Below, one piece after another: positions 7,913 through 14,574 of a stretch of DNA of 24,530 nt. The DNA comes from Armatimonadota bacterium (GTDB taxonomy: Bacteria > Sysuimicrobiota > Sysuimicrobiia > Sysuimicrobiales > VGFF01). The translations under genes were made by a program, and so were the position numbers. The notes below the pieces were generated by a model, which worked only from the letters and a program-made list of their open reading frames with translations, did not search any database and was not told where the DNA came from. The stretch is from contig VGFF01000015.1 of the NCBI GenBank assembly GCA_016868955.1, positions 1 to 24,530 on the forward strand, in the 5' to 3' direction. Positions within the stretch are counted from its first letter, which is position 1, and each line of letters begins with the position of its first letter.

Positions 7913-8316
7913 CGTCGGCGTTCGCCGGCGCTGCATACGCGCAAGACATTGGCGGACTCATCAAGATCTTCGGCATCGGATACGTCGCGCGCCAGTTCGG
8001 GCCTCAGATCAACGACTTCATCAACAGCGCGTTGCAAACGCGGAATGCCGAAACGAGAGAGGTAACGAAAGTCGTGCCGATCCTCAGTCTTCAGGTCGGG
8101 CTCGGCAGTCCCGGCCGCGCGACGATCGGCGCCGCTCAGGTGGCCGGTCCGCGGGCCGCGGTCGACCGTGTCGAGGCCGTCGCCCTCCTCGATCTGGACT
8201 TCCAGAGGATCGTTGGCGTGAAGGTGTACGTCCCGGTCGACAACCTCGAGCCGTGGCGCGGGATCCGGCGGGTCGTTGGGGTTGGCGTCTCGGCGATCAT
8301 CGACCTGCAGATCTAG
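7861..8316 (+). CDS. Small secreted protein of unknown function
   Basis: 151 residues. The N-terminus is a clear Sec signal peptide: basic MHSHRIK, the hydrophobic core IAALLIAVSLTSAFAGA and an A-Y-A cleavage site before QDIGG. The mature part has an amphipathic region (IKIFGIGYVARQFGPQINDF), a short polar linker, then a predicted beta-rich half with alternating hydrophobics (VVPILSLQVGLGSPGRATIG; VKVYVPVDNL; VGVGVSAIIDLQI). The ATG at 7861 has GGGGAGGGAG upstream. I do not recognise the family. It lies directly downstream of the CHAP-stalk gene on the same strand, suggesting an envelope or cell-surface role (inference). A strong terminator follows about 40 bases after the stop, so these two probably form a transcription unit. 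Confidence 0.8.
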   Translation: MHSHRIKIAALLIAVSLTSAFAGAAYAQDIGGLIKIFGIGYVARQFGPQINDFINSALQTRNAETREVTKVVPILSLQVGLGSPGRATIGAAQVAGPRAAVDRVEAVALLDLDFQRIVGVKVYVPVDNLEPWRGIRRVVGVGVSAIIDLQI

Positions 8317-8355
8317 GAATCTCGCGGCTGGCGATCGCGTTCGCCGACGAATCAC

Positions 8356-8395
8356 GAGAGGGGTAAGCAACGGTGCCCACCCCTCTCTGGCTTTT
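8356..8395 (+). terminator. Intrinsic terminator after the secreted-protein gene
   Basis: A perfect 9-bp inverted repeat, GAGAGGGGT at 8356-8364 and ACCCCTCTC at 8379-8387, with a 14-base loop, followed by TGGCTTTT. It sits between two convergent genes. The T-run suits plus-strand transcription; read from the minus strand the hairpin is not followed by a T-run. Confidence 0.75.
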
Positions 8396-8408
8396 GTCCG
8401 TCTGCCTG

Positions 8409-8891
8409 TTACTTCGAGTGCTTGTCGGCGACCTTCGTCGCGCCGTAGGCTTCCGGCTTCGTCTTCGCGGCGTACCCGGATCCGGTCACCATGCCAACGA
8501 CCTCGCGAATGATCGACTTCGTTTCCCCTTGATCGCCGACATCGAGGTGGACTTCGATCGGCAGCTTGGATACGCCGTTGCTCGCCAGGTGCGCTGAGAC
8601 CTTCGAGGCGATCTCGAGGCTCAGCGAGGCTTCGTAGAGGATCCGCTGCCGGAGGCTTTCGATCTTGCGATTGAAGAACTTACGGTAGAAGTACCGGCCG
8701 CCGTGGCCCACCCGGTGAATGATGATCGCCGTCACGAAGCAGGTCTGGTCCGATAGCAGCGAGTCCGTGCCGATGATGAGGTTGTGCGGCGACTCTGGCT
8801 CCTGGCGCACGAACTCCACGAGTCGCGCGAACATCTCCTCGAATGTCATCTTCCCGAAGGTGGGGCTTACGTATTCTACCGGCGACAGCAT
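8409..8891 (-). CDS. YkuK-family (DUF458) RNase H-like protein
   Basis: 160 residues matching the YkuK/DUF458 family of Bacillus and relatives, predicted to have an RNase H-like fold of uncharacterised function. Seen: the N-terminal SPTFGKMTFEEM, IIGTDS with an acidic residue expected of RNase H-like sites, the RKFFNRKIESLRQRI segment, IEVHLDVGDQGETKSI, and the conserved end VVGMVTGSGY...KPEAYGATKVADKHSK. Length is normal. The ATG at 8891 is used because SPTFGKMTFEE, a typical family start, lies after it. No well-placed ribosome site is seen: GGGAAG abuts the ATG, and a TATACT box lies only 9 bases upstream, so a leaderless message is possible. It follows the glycosyltransferase gene by 36 bases. 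Confidence 0.85.
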   Translation of the reverse strand: MLSPVEYVSPTFGKMTFEEMFARLVEFVRQEPESPHNLIIGTDSLLSDQTCFVTAIIIHRVGHGGRYFYRKFFNRKIESLRQRILYEASLSLEIASKVSAHLASNGVSKLPIEVHLDVGDQGETKSIIREVVGMVTGSGYAAKTKPEAYGATKVADKHSK

Positions 8892-8900
8892 CTTCCCGAC

Positions 8901-8906
8901 AGTATA
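8901..8906 (-). promoter_or_regulatory. Candidate -10 box for the ykuK homologue
   Basis: TATACT on the minus strand ends 9 bases before the ATG, so transcription would start within a few bases of the start codon. The -35 region is weak (TTGCCG at 8921-8926 with a short spacer, overlapping the end of the glycosyltransferase gene). The box match is good but the promoter as a whole is uncertain. Confidence 0.4.
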
Positions 8907-8927
8907 CCGGGCGAGGCCGCCGGCAAC

Positions 8928-10088
8928 TCAACGGGCTCGGCCTCTGGTGCCCAACGCGGCCGTGGGCCGCGGGTGCGGTCGTCGTTTGGACAAGGCCCGC
9001 CGATACGCTTCCAGGACGAGCTCCGTCATGTCGTCAGCCGTGTAGTCGTTGCGATGCGTGATAGCGTCCCGCCGGAGCTGCCGGAGGAGGCGCGGCTCGG
9101 CCAGCAATCGACCGAGAGCCCGCGCCAGGGCCGGCGGATCGCCGGGAGTTACGAGGAACCCGTTTCTGCCCTCATGCACCACGTCCGAGAGTCCACCCAC
9201 GCGGCAGGCGATGATCGGGATGCCCAGCCGCGACGCCTCGAGCGCGACGTAGGGATGCCCCTCCTGCAACGAAGGAATGGCGATGACATGGCAGGCGCCC
9301 ATGTGCTCGGGCACCGCGGCGGGCGCGATACTCCCGTGCAACGTCACGACCTCGACGACGCCTGCGGCGGCGATGGCGCGCTCGACGTGTGCTCGCGTAT
9401 GGCCGTCTCCGTAGACATGCAGATGCCAGCTGCGGCCCTGCAAAGAACGAAGCGCTTCGATGAGCGTCGCCAGGCCTTTTTCCTTGGAAAGGCGCCCGAA
9501 GTATCCGATGTGCAGCGTGTCGCCGTCCGCGAATTCCCTACCTTCGAGGTCATTTCCCCAACGTCGATCGAGCCCGTTCGGCACGACCAAGATGGGATTC
9601 GGATATCGATTCGCCTCTAGCTTCTCGGCCACGGACCGCGCGACCGCGATCGCGGCATCTTCCCAGGACGCGGTCCGGTTGTAGGCGTGCTCGATCCATC
9701 GGTACAGACGCAGCCGGCGCGGGATCCAACCGTGTGCGCTCGTCAGAAAGACCATGCCGGCACGCCGGGTACGAGGTATCAGCCGCGCCGAGACCCGCCC
9801 GAGGATACTGGCGCGCGTGCTGTGGAGGTGGACGATCTGGGGCTGGAACCCGTACAGCAACCGGATGAGACTGGCGATCGCGGCCGGTCCGCGAGGCACC
9901 TCGAAGACGCGGTGGGGATCGATCTCACGACCATGAGCCGCGACTTCGCTCGCCATCGGAACCGCGATTGCGACATGGTGCCCGCGCTTGCGCAGCTCGC
10001 CCCACAGGTCGAGCAGGTGTCGTTCAGTGCCGCCGTATCTGGCGTTCAATCCGACCAGGAGAACGCGCAGCGACCCGTCTTCGATCAC
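8928..10088 (-). CDS. GT4-family glycosyltransferase (GT-B fold)
   Basis: 386 residues. The N-terminal Rossmann half has LLVGLNARYGGTERHLLDLW, the glycine-rich acceptor-domain loop of GT4 enzymes, and IVHLHSTRASILGR. The C-terminal donor half has VVPNGLD, the GYFGRLSKEKGLATLIEAL donor strand and EGHPYVALEA (the E-x7-E motif; many members have Phe or Leu where His is here), then GGLSDVV and GRNGFLV. It probably moves a sugar from a nucleotide-sugar to a lipid-linked or polysaccharide acceptor at the cytoplasmic membrane face; donor and acceptor cannot be told. The start is a GTG overlapping the recR stop (GTGA), implying translational coupling to DNA-repair genes, which is unusual. Confidence 0.9.
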   Translation of the reverse strand: MIEDGSLRVLLVGLNARYGGTERHLLDLWGELRKRGHHVAIAVPMASEVAAHGREIDPHRVFEVPRGPAAIASLIRLLYGFQPQIVHLHSTRASILGRVSARLIPRTRRAGMVFLTSAHGWIPRRLRLYRWIEHAYNRTASWEDAAIAVARSVAEKLEANRYPNPILVVPNGLDRRWGNDLEGREFADGDTLHIGYFGRLSKEKGLATLIEALRSLQGRSWHLHVYGDGHTRAHVERAIAAAGVVEVVTLHGSIAPAAVPEHMGACHVIAIPSLQEGHPYVALEASRLGIPIIACRVGGLSDVVHEGRNGFLVTPGDPPALARALGRLLAEPRLLRQLRRDAITHRNDYTADDMTELVLEAYRRALSKRRPHPRPTAALGTRGRAR

Positions 10089-10681
10089 AGCTCGCGCCGG
10101 CCCTCCAGCGCCTTGGCCAACGTCACCTCGTCGGCGTATTCGATGTCCCCGCCGACGGGCAATCCATGGGCGATCCGTGTCACTTTCACGCCCAGAGGGC
10201 GAATCAACCGAGACAGGTAGATCGCGGTCGCGTCGCCTTCGACGCGCGGATTCGTCGCGACGATGACTTCTTTCACCTCACCTGATTCCAAGCGGGCCAG
10301 CAGCTCGCGGATCCGCAAATCATCGGGGCCGATACCGTCGAGGGGGGAGATTGCGCCCTCCAGCACATGGTAGCGGCCGCGAAACTCGCGCATCCGTTCC
10401 AACGCGATCACGTCACGCGGATCTTCGACGGCGCAGATCAAGGACGAATCGCGCGTCGGATTCGCGCAGATCGCGCACGGATCGCTGTCGGTGAGATTGA
10501 AGCAGATGGAGCAGGAGCGAATCCGTTCATTCGCCTCGACGATGGCCCGCGCCAGCGCCTGAACTTCCGCTTCCGGCATTCGCAAGACGTGAAATGCCAG
10601 CCTTTGCGCGGTCTTCGGTCCAACCGTCGGCATCTTGGAGAGCTCGTCGATGAGACGCGCGATGGGATCGGGAAGCAGCAT
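10085..10681 (-). CDS. recR: Recombination mediator RecR
   Basis: 198 residues, the standard length. RecR acts with RecF/RecO to load RecA on gapped DNA. The N-terminal helix-hairpin-helix has LSKMPTVGPKTAQRLAFH. The zinc finger has Cys57, Cys60, Cys69 and Cys72 (CSICFNLTDSDPCAIC). The Toprim domain shows ICAVEDPRDVIALE, YHVLEGAISPLDGIGPDDL, EVIVATNPRVEGDATA and the C-terminal ARGLPVGGD-like IAHGLPVGGDIEYADE. Its ATG begins directly after the ybaB TAG with no gap. Together with dnaX and ybaB this is the widely conserved dnaX-ybaB-recR block. Confidence 0.98.
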   Translation of the reverse strand: MLLPDPIARLIDELSKMPTVGPKTAQRLAFHVLRMPEAEVQALARAIVEANERIRSCSICFNLTDSDPCAICANPTRDSSLICAVEDPRDVIALERMREFRGRYHVLEGAISPLDGIGPDDLRIRELLARLESGEVKEVIVATNPRVEGDATAIYLSRLIRPLGVKVTRIAHGLPVGGDIEYADEVTLAKALEGRREL

Positions 10682-10996
10682 CTAGCCCATGAAACCGGGT
10701 GGTAGAGGGATCTTCCCCGTTACGGATTGCATGTGGCTGCTCGCCAGCTCTCGAGCCTTTCCTTGCGCTTCGTTCACCGCAGCGAGCACGAGGTCTTCGA
10801 GCATGCCGATGTCGGCGGGATCGACGGCTTCCGGATCGATCTTGATCGAGACCAGGTCGCTGTGGCCGTTGGCGACCACACGCACCGCGCCGCCGCCCGC
10901 AGAGGCTTCCACCCGCTCATTGGTGAGCTCCTCTTGCGCCTTAGCCATGTCGGCCTGCATCTTCTGAATCTGCTTCATCATCTTGCCCATGTTCAT
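10682..10996 (-). CDS. ybaB: YbaB/EbfC nucleoid-associated protein
   Basis: About 104 residues, a small DNA-binding dimer found between dnaX and recR in many bacteria. Seen: MMKQIQKMQADMAKAQEEL (long N-terminal coiled helix), VEASAGGGAVRVVANGHSDL, IDPEAVDPADIGMLEDLVLA AVNEA and the C-terminal GKIPLPPGFMG typical of the family. The frame opens with a GTG at 11008 directly after the dnaX stop; I prefer the ATG at 10996, because AGGTGA lies about 8 bases upstream and the family normally begins MxMGxMMKQ. The start could also be the ATG at 10990. It likely modulates nucleoid structure or recombination, but its exact role is poorly defined even in model species. Confidence 0.93.
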   Translation of the reverse strand: MNMGKMMKQIQKMQADMAKAQEELTNERVEASAGGGAVRVVANGHSDLVSIKIDPEAVDPADIGMLEDLVLAAVNEAQGKARELASSHMQSVTGKIPLPPGFMG

Positions 10997-11008
10997 CAAG
11001 GCGGTCAC

Positions 11009-12748
11009 CTAACTCTCTTCGCTGGTCTCTTCGAACGGGCGGAACGAAACCGGCGGACCGAACAAATGCGTCGCCTGCTCGAGGAGTGGATCCCTCTCCG
11101 GACGTGGAGCCGCCGGGGAGTCTCGTTCCTCGGCGACGCCGAACTGCAATTGAACGGATGTACCGAATGCCTCGCGGGCGGCGTCGTGGAGGATCGCCAA
11201 ATGGGATGCTTCCTTCAACGTGCGCGCCTGAAAGTCCATGCCCGCGGGGAAGCGCAGCGTGATGCGCGCGCCGTCGATCGATGCCGGACGCGCCTCGGCG
11301 ACGAGCGCGTGCGTCAACGGCCGTCGTTTGCTGACCTCCTCCAGAAATCGTGGCCATCGCAAGGATGTCTGGCTCAAGTCGAGCGCCGAGGTTGCTGCCA
11401 CGGTGGGGGGTGATGCGGGCGCCAACGTGAAGGCCGGCTCCTCGATGGCCACTGGTGCTGGTCGGCTTCGCGCTTCATTCGTGGCGGCGTCCGGAGACCG
11501 CCGCGGTGTTGCGGCCGCGGACGGAGAGCCCGCCGTGGGGTCCGGTCGGCGCTCGCTCTTCGCCGGTGGCGGATCTGACTTGGATCGGTCGGGCGATTCC
11601 CCCGTAGCCGCTCGCTCGAGACGCATCACACGAGCGCGCAAGCCCTCGAGCCCAGGATCGAAGTCGGGGCGGACCAAACGGAGCAGAGCCATTTCCAGGG
11701 TCAATCGCGGCTGCGTCGTCCAACGCGCGTCGGTCTCCGCCTGTGCCAGGATCGACAGGGCCTGCAAGATGTCCTCGACGCCGAGCATCGCGCCCTGCCC
11801 GGTCAAAGCCTGGTATTGCTCTTCGCTCGCGTCGACGAGCGCGCGATCCTCGGGACAGGTACGCACGACGAGAAGATCACGGAAGTGCTCGCTCAAGCGG
11901 CGGAGCACCTGGCGGATGTCGCGTCCACTTTCGATCAAGCGAGCCGCGATCTGCAGCGCGCCGGCCGCGTCGCCACCACGAACTGCCTCGACGACCTGGC
12001 TCGCAACGTCGTCTTCGATCGTGCCCAGCATCTGCACGACTTGTTCGTACGTGATGGACCCTTGCGCCGTTCCGGCGATTTGGTCGAGGATGCTTTCGCT
12101 GTCGCGAAGAGCGCCGTCGGCGTTGCGCGCGATGAGATGCAGCGCCCGGTCGTCGATACGGACGCCCTCTCGCTCCGCCAGCGCGCGCAGCCGTTCGACG
12201 ATCTCGCCCGTGGCGATGCGGCGAAACTCGAATCGCTGGCACCGCGATAGAATCGTCGGGACGAGCTTGTGCGGCTCTGTCGTCACGAGAACGAACACGA
12301 CGTTGGCCGGCGGCTCCTCGAGCGTTTTCAATAAGGCGTTGCTCGCCTCCGCCGTCAGCATGTGCGCTTCGTCGAGGATGTAGACTTTGTAGCGCGACGC
12401 CGCCGGCGCCAAGCCGATCTTGTCGCGGATGTCGCGAACTTGGTCGATGCCGCGATTGCTGGCGGCATCCAGCTCGATGACGTCCAAGGATGTTCCGTTC
12501 GTGATGTCGCGACAGGCCGCGCAGACGCCGCACGGCTCGGCCGTCGGTCCGCGTTCACAGTTGAGGCACTTCGCGAGGATGCGCGCCGTCGTCGTCTTTC
12601 CGCTGCCACGATGACCGCTGAGCAGGTAAGCATGCGCGATGCGGCCGGCGCCGATCGCGTTGCGCAGCGTTCGCGTGACTCTCTCTTGGCCGACGACCTC
12701 ATCGAAGGTCTGAGGACGCCACTTCCGATACAACGACTGATGGTCCAT
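11009..12748 (-). CDS. dnaX: DNA polymerase III tau/gamma clamp-loader subunit
   Basis: 579 residues. The AAA+ domain begins YRKWRPQTFDEVVGQE. Walker A is SGHRGSGKTTTA at about 44-55 (many members have GPRGVGKT). The zinc module has Cys64, Cys73, Cys76 and Cys79. Walker B reads YILDEAHMLT, the sensor is VTTEPHKL, and the Arg-finger segment is ILSRCQRFEF. Domain III follows to about residue 370, then a Pro/Ala/Arg-rich flexible linker to about 460, then a C-terminal tau-like region (ALDLSQTSLRWPRFLEEVSK, then ITLRFPAGMDFQARTLKEAS). The ATG at 12748 shares CATGG with a start-like ATG on the other strand. A TAGAAT box at 12763-12768 (minus) could be its -10. First gene of dnaX-ybaB-recR-glycosyltransferase. 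Confidence 0.98.
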   Translation of the reverse strand: MDHQSLYRKWRPQTFDEVVGQERVTRTLRNAIGAGRIAHAYLLSGHRGSGKTTTARILAKCLNCERGPTAEPCGVCAACRDITNGTSLDVIELDAASNRGIDQVRDIRDKIGLAPAASRYKVYILDEAHMLTAEASNALLKTLEEPPANVVFVLVTTEPHKLVPTILSRCQRFEFRRIATGEIVERLRALAEREGVRIDDRALHLIARNADGALRDSESILDQIAGTAQGSITYEQVVQMLGTIEDDVASQVVEAVRGGDAAGALQIAARLIESGRDIRQVLRRLSEHFRDLLVVRTCPEDRALVDASEEQYQALTGQGAMLGVEDILQALSILAQAETDARWTTQPRLTLEMALLRLVRPDFDPGLEGLRARVMRLERAATGESPDRSKSDPPPAKSERRPDPTAGSPSAAATPRRSPDAATNEARSRPAPVAIEEPAFTLAPASPPTVAATSALDLSQTSLRWPRFLEEVSKRRPLTHALVAEARPASIDGARITLRFPAGMDFQARTLKEASHLAILHDAAREAFGTSVQLQFGVAEERDSPAAPRPERDPLLEQATHLFGPPVSFRPFEETSEES

Positions 12749-12836
12749 GGAATACTGCTATTCTACCCTGAGGACGCGCGGCGCCTGCCTGACGTTTGCG
12801 GCAGCGTGGGCCACGCTCCCGGAGCCGTCTCAACGC

Positions 12837-13760
12837 GTGTCGAATTCCTGGATCCCTCTCTCGTTCTGGATGGCCGCGTCCGCCACGGCGGCCTGGTGGG
12901 TTCGCCTCGACGCGCGCGCGCGCGGGCGCGTCGACCTCGCGAGAGCCTGGGGGCTCGGCACATTATTCTTCGCCGGGTTGGCGTTCCCATACTACGTGTT
13001 GTTCGTCCGACCGCGACGGCCCGGTGATCGGGATTGGGACCTCGCGGGCGTCACCGCCATCGCCATCCTGTCATTGACCGCTCCCCTGTTCGTACTTGCG
13101 GCAGGACACGCCATTGGCCACGATGCGATCGACCAACGGCCCACGTTCTGGTCCTTCGCGACAATGAACTTCCTGCAGAACTTCGTATGGCTCGCCGGCA
13201 GCTTCTATCTTGTGGTATGGCGTTACGGCCGCTCCTTGCTCGACCTCGGACTGCACCTCACGCAGGCACGGACGCAAGCGTGGCTGGCCGCCCTTACAAG
13301 CATCCCGCTCATCATCGCCGTCTACTACTTTGTGCGACCGACGGCCGTTTGGCTACTGGGACTGTTCCTCGGATCGGAGGCCGCGGTTTCGTTCGCCGAG
13401 CGGGAGGAAACGAGCAACCCGATCCTCTCCGTGTTGCCGTCCGCCAGCGACCCGTTGGCGCTGGCTGCCTTAGTGCTGCTCGTGTGCGTCTTCGTGCCAC
13501 TCGCGGAGGAGACGTTCTTTCGGGGACTGCTGTATCGGACATTGAACGGCCGCAAGGGGATGTGGCGCGCGGCCGCGATCAGCGCGGCGGTCTTCGCCGC
13601 CGCCCACGGACAAGTCGTGAACTTCCTTCCGATCTTCGTGCTCGGGTACGCGCTGGCGGTCGCGTATGAGCTCACCGGCTCACTCATCGCGCCGATCATG
13701 ATTCACGTCATCAACAACGTCGTGGCGATGATCGGCGCTTACGCCGGTGGATCGAAGTGA
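12837..13760 (+). CDS. CPBP-family intramembrane glutamic-type metalloprotease (CAAX/Abi type)
   Basis: About 307 residues from the GTG at 12837 (GGAG 12 bases upstream). An ATG at 12747 extends the frame by 30 residues but overlaps the dnaX start and adds no recognisable sequence. At least seven hydrophobic segments. The catalytic region has the family motifs in order: PLAEETFFRGLLYRTL (Glu-Glu and Arg), AVFAAAHGQVVNFLPIFVLG (His, with Asn downstream), and IMIHVINNVVAMIG (His and Asn). These proteins sit in the membrane and cleave or process prenylated or peptide substrates; many act in bacteriocin immunity or signalling, and the substrate is not predictable. The gene points away from dnaX and stands alone before the SRP RNA. 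Confidence 0.9.
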   Translation: MSNSWIPLSFWMAASATAAWWVRLDARARGRVDLARAWGLGTLFFAGLAFPYYVLFVRPRRPGDRDWDLAGVTAIAILSLTAPLFVLAAGHAIGHDAIDQRPTFWSFATMNFLQNFVWLAGSFYLVVWRYGRSLLDLGLHLTQARTQAWLAALTSIPLIIAVYYFVRPTAVWLLGLFLGSEAAVSFAEREETSNPILSVLPSASDPLALAALVLLVCVFVPLAEETFFRGLLYRTLNGRKGMWRAAAISAAVFAAAHGQVVNFLPIFVLGYALAVAYELTGSLIAPIMIHVINNVVAMIGAYAGGSK

Positions 13761-13807
13761 CCGTGCACCCGCTGTCGACAAACGCACCCGCGGCGGCTTA
13801 CGTGTCG

Positions 13808-14031
13808 CCGGCTCCAGCCAGGTAGCCCCGCGGCACACGAGAGCACTTGCTTACCGTTGCTTCCTTCCGGACCTGGCGGGGTTCACAAGATCTCGTTGCG
13901 CAGGACCCAGCTCTCCTCACCACGTGCACGGGCCCGATCCGTAGGCGCGCCGCCTCGAGCGGGAGTTCAGCCCCCCTATGGCGGGTTGGGGGTGCAGGGA
14001 ACCGCCAGCTCCCCGCCTAGCACGGCCGCTT
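13808..14031 (-). ncRNA. ffs: Large bacterial signal recognition particle RNA (with Alu domain)
   Basis: On the minus strand the S-domain hallmark CCAGGTCCGGAAGGAAGCAA lies at about 13857-13876 (the Ffh-binding asymmetric loop and tetraloop). The 5' part reads GCCGTGCTAGGCGGGGAG at about 14031-14012, then GGTTCCCTGCACCCCCAACC and CCGCCATAGGGGGGCTGAA, matching the Alu-domain start of the approximately 260-nt Firmicutes-type SRP RNA rather than the short 4.5S form. The 3' part ends in GTGCCGCGGGGCTACC. A TATACT box at 14037-14042 lies just upstream. Ends are estimated to within about 10 bases. It lies on the same strand as dnaX but is separated from it by the CPBP gene; in Bacillus the SRP RNA gene directly precedes dnaX. 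Confidence 0.93.
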
Positions 14032-14036
14032 CGAAA

Positions 14037-14042
14037 GTATAA
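14037..14042 (-). promoter_or_regulatory. Candidate -10 box of the SRP RNA gene
   Basis: TATACT on the minus strand, five to six bases upstream of the conserved GCCGTGCTAGG start of the SRP RNA, at the usual distance for a -10 element. No convincing -35 hexamer at 17 bases. It falls in the short gap after ribH, so the RNA appears to have its own promoter. Confidence 0.55.
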
Positions 14043-14086
14043 CACCGCCCTCGGGCCGTATTTGGGCAACGCGGTCGGGGCCGCGA

Positions 14087-14560
14087 TTACGCCGTAGTCA
14101 ATACGCGCAACAACGTCGCCATCTCGATCGCGGCGGCGGCGGCGTCCCGTCCCTTATTTCCGGCCTTCGTCCCAGCGCGCTCGATGGCTTGATCCAGCGA
14201 ATCCGTCGTCAATACGCCGTAGAGGACCGGCACGCCCGTTCCCGCGCTCGCCTGCGCGATGCCGGAAGCGTTCTGAGCCGCGACATAATCGAAGTGGGGC
14301 GTCGCCCCGCGGATGATCGCGCCGAGGCAGACGACCGCGTCATATCGTCGTGACGCTGCCATCCGACCCGCGACGATGGGAATCTCGAACGCGCCCGGCA
14401 CCCAGGCGACGTCGACATCGGCGTCGGCGACGCCGTGCCGGCGGAGTGTGTCGACCGCGCCGTCGAGCAATGACTTCGTCACGAATTCGTTGAACCGCGA
14501 CACCACGATCGCGACGCGCAGTCCGGTACCGTTCAATTGCCCTTCGAAAACGTTGCTCAC
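14087..14560 (-). CDS. ribH: 6,7-dimethyl-8-ribityllumazine synthase
   Basis: 157 residues. Condenses the ribityl-aminouracil with dihydroxybutanone phosphate to make lumazine, the penultimate riboflavin step. Motifs: VVSRFNEFVTKSLLDGA, WVPGAFEIPIVAGRMA, VCLGAIIRGATPHFDYVA (catalytic His region) and VLTTDSLDQAIERAGTKAGNKG. The start is GTG with GGAGG 7 bases before it. Fourth and last gene of the rib operon, 14 bases after ribBA. TAA stop; the SRP RNA gene begins about 55 bases beyond on the same strand. Confidence 0.98.
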   Translation of the reverse strand: MSNVFEGQLNGTGLRVAIVVSRFNEFVTKSLLDGAVDTLRRHGVADADVDVAWVPGAFEIPIVAGRMAASRRYDAVVCLGAIIRGATPHFDYVAAQNASGIAQASAGTGVPVLYGVLTTDSLDQAIERAGTKAGNKGRDAAAAAIEMATLLRVLTTA

Positions 14561-14574
14561 CCCAACCTCCGCGT

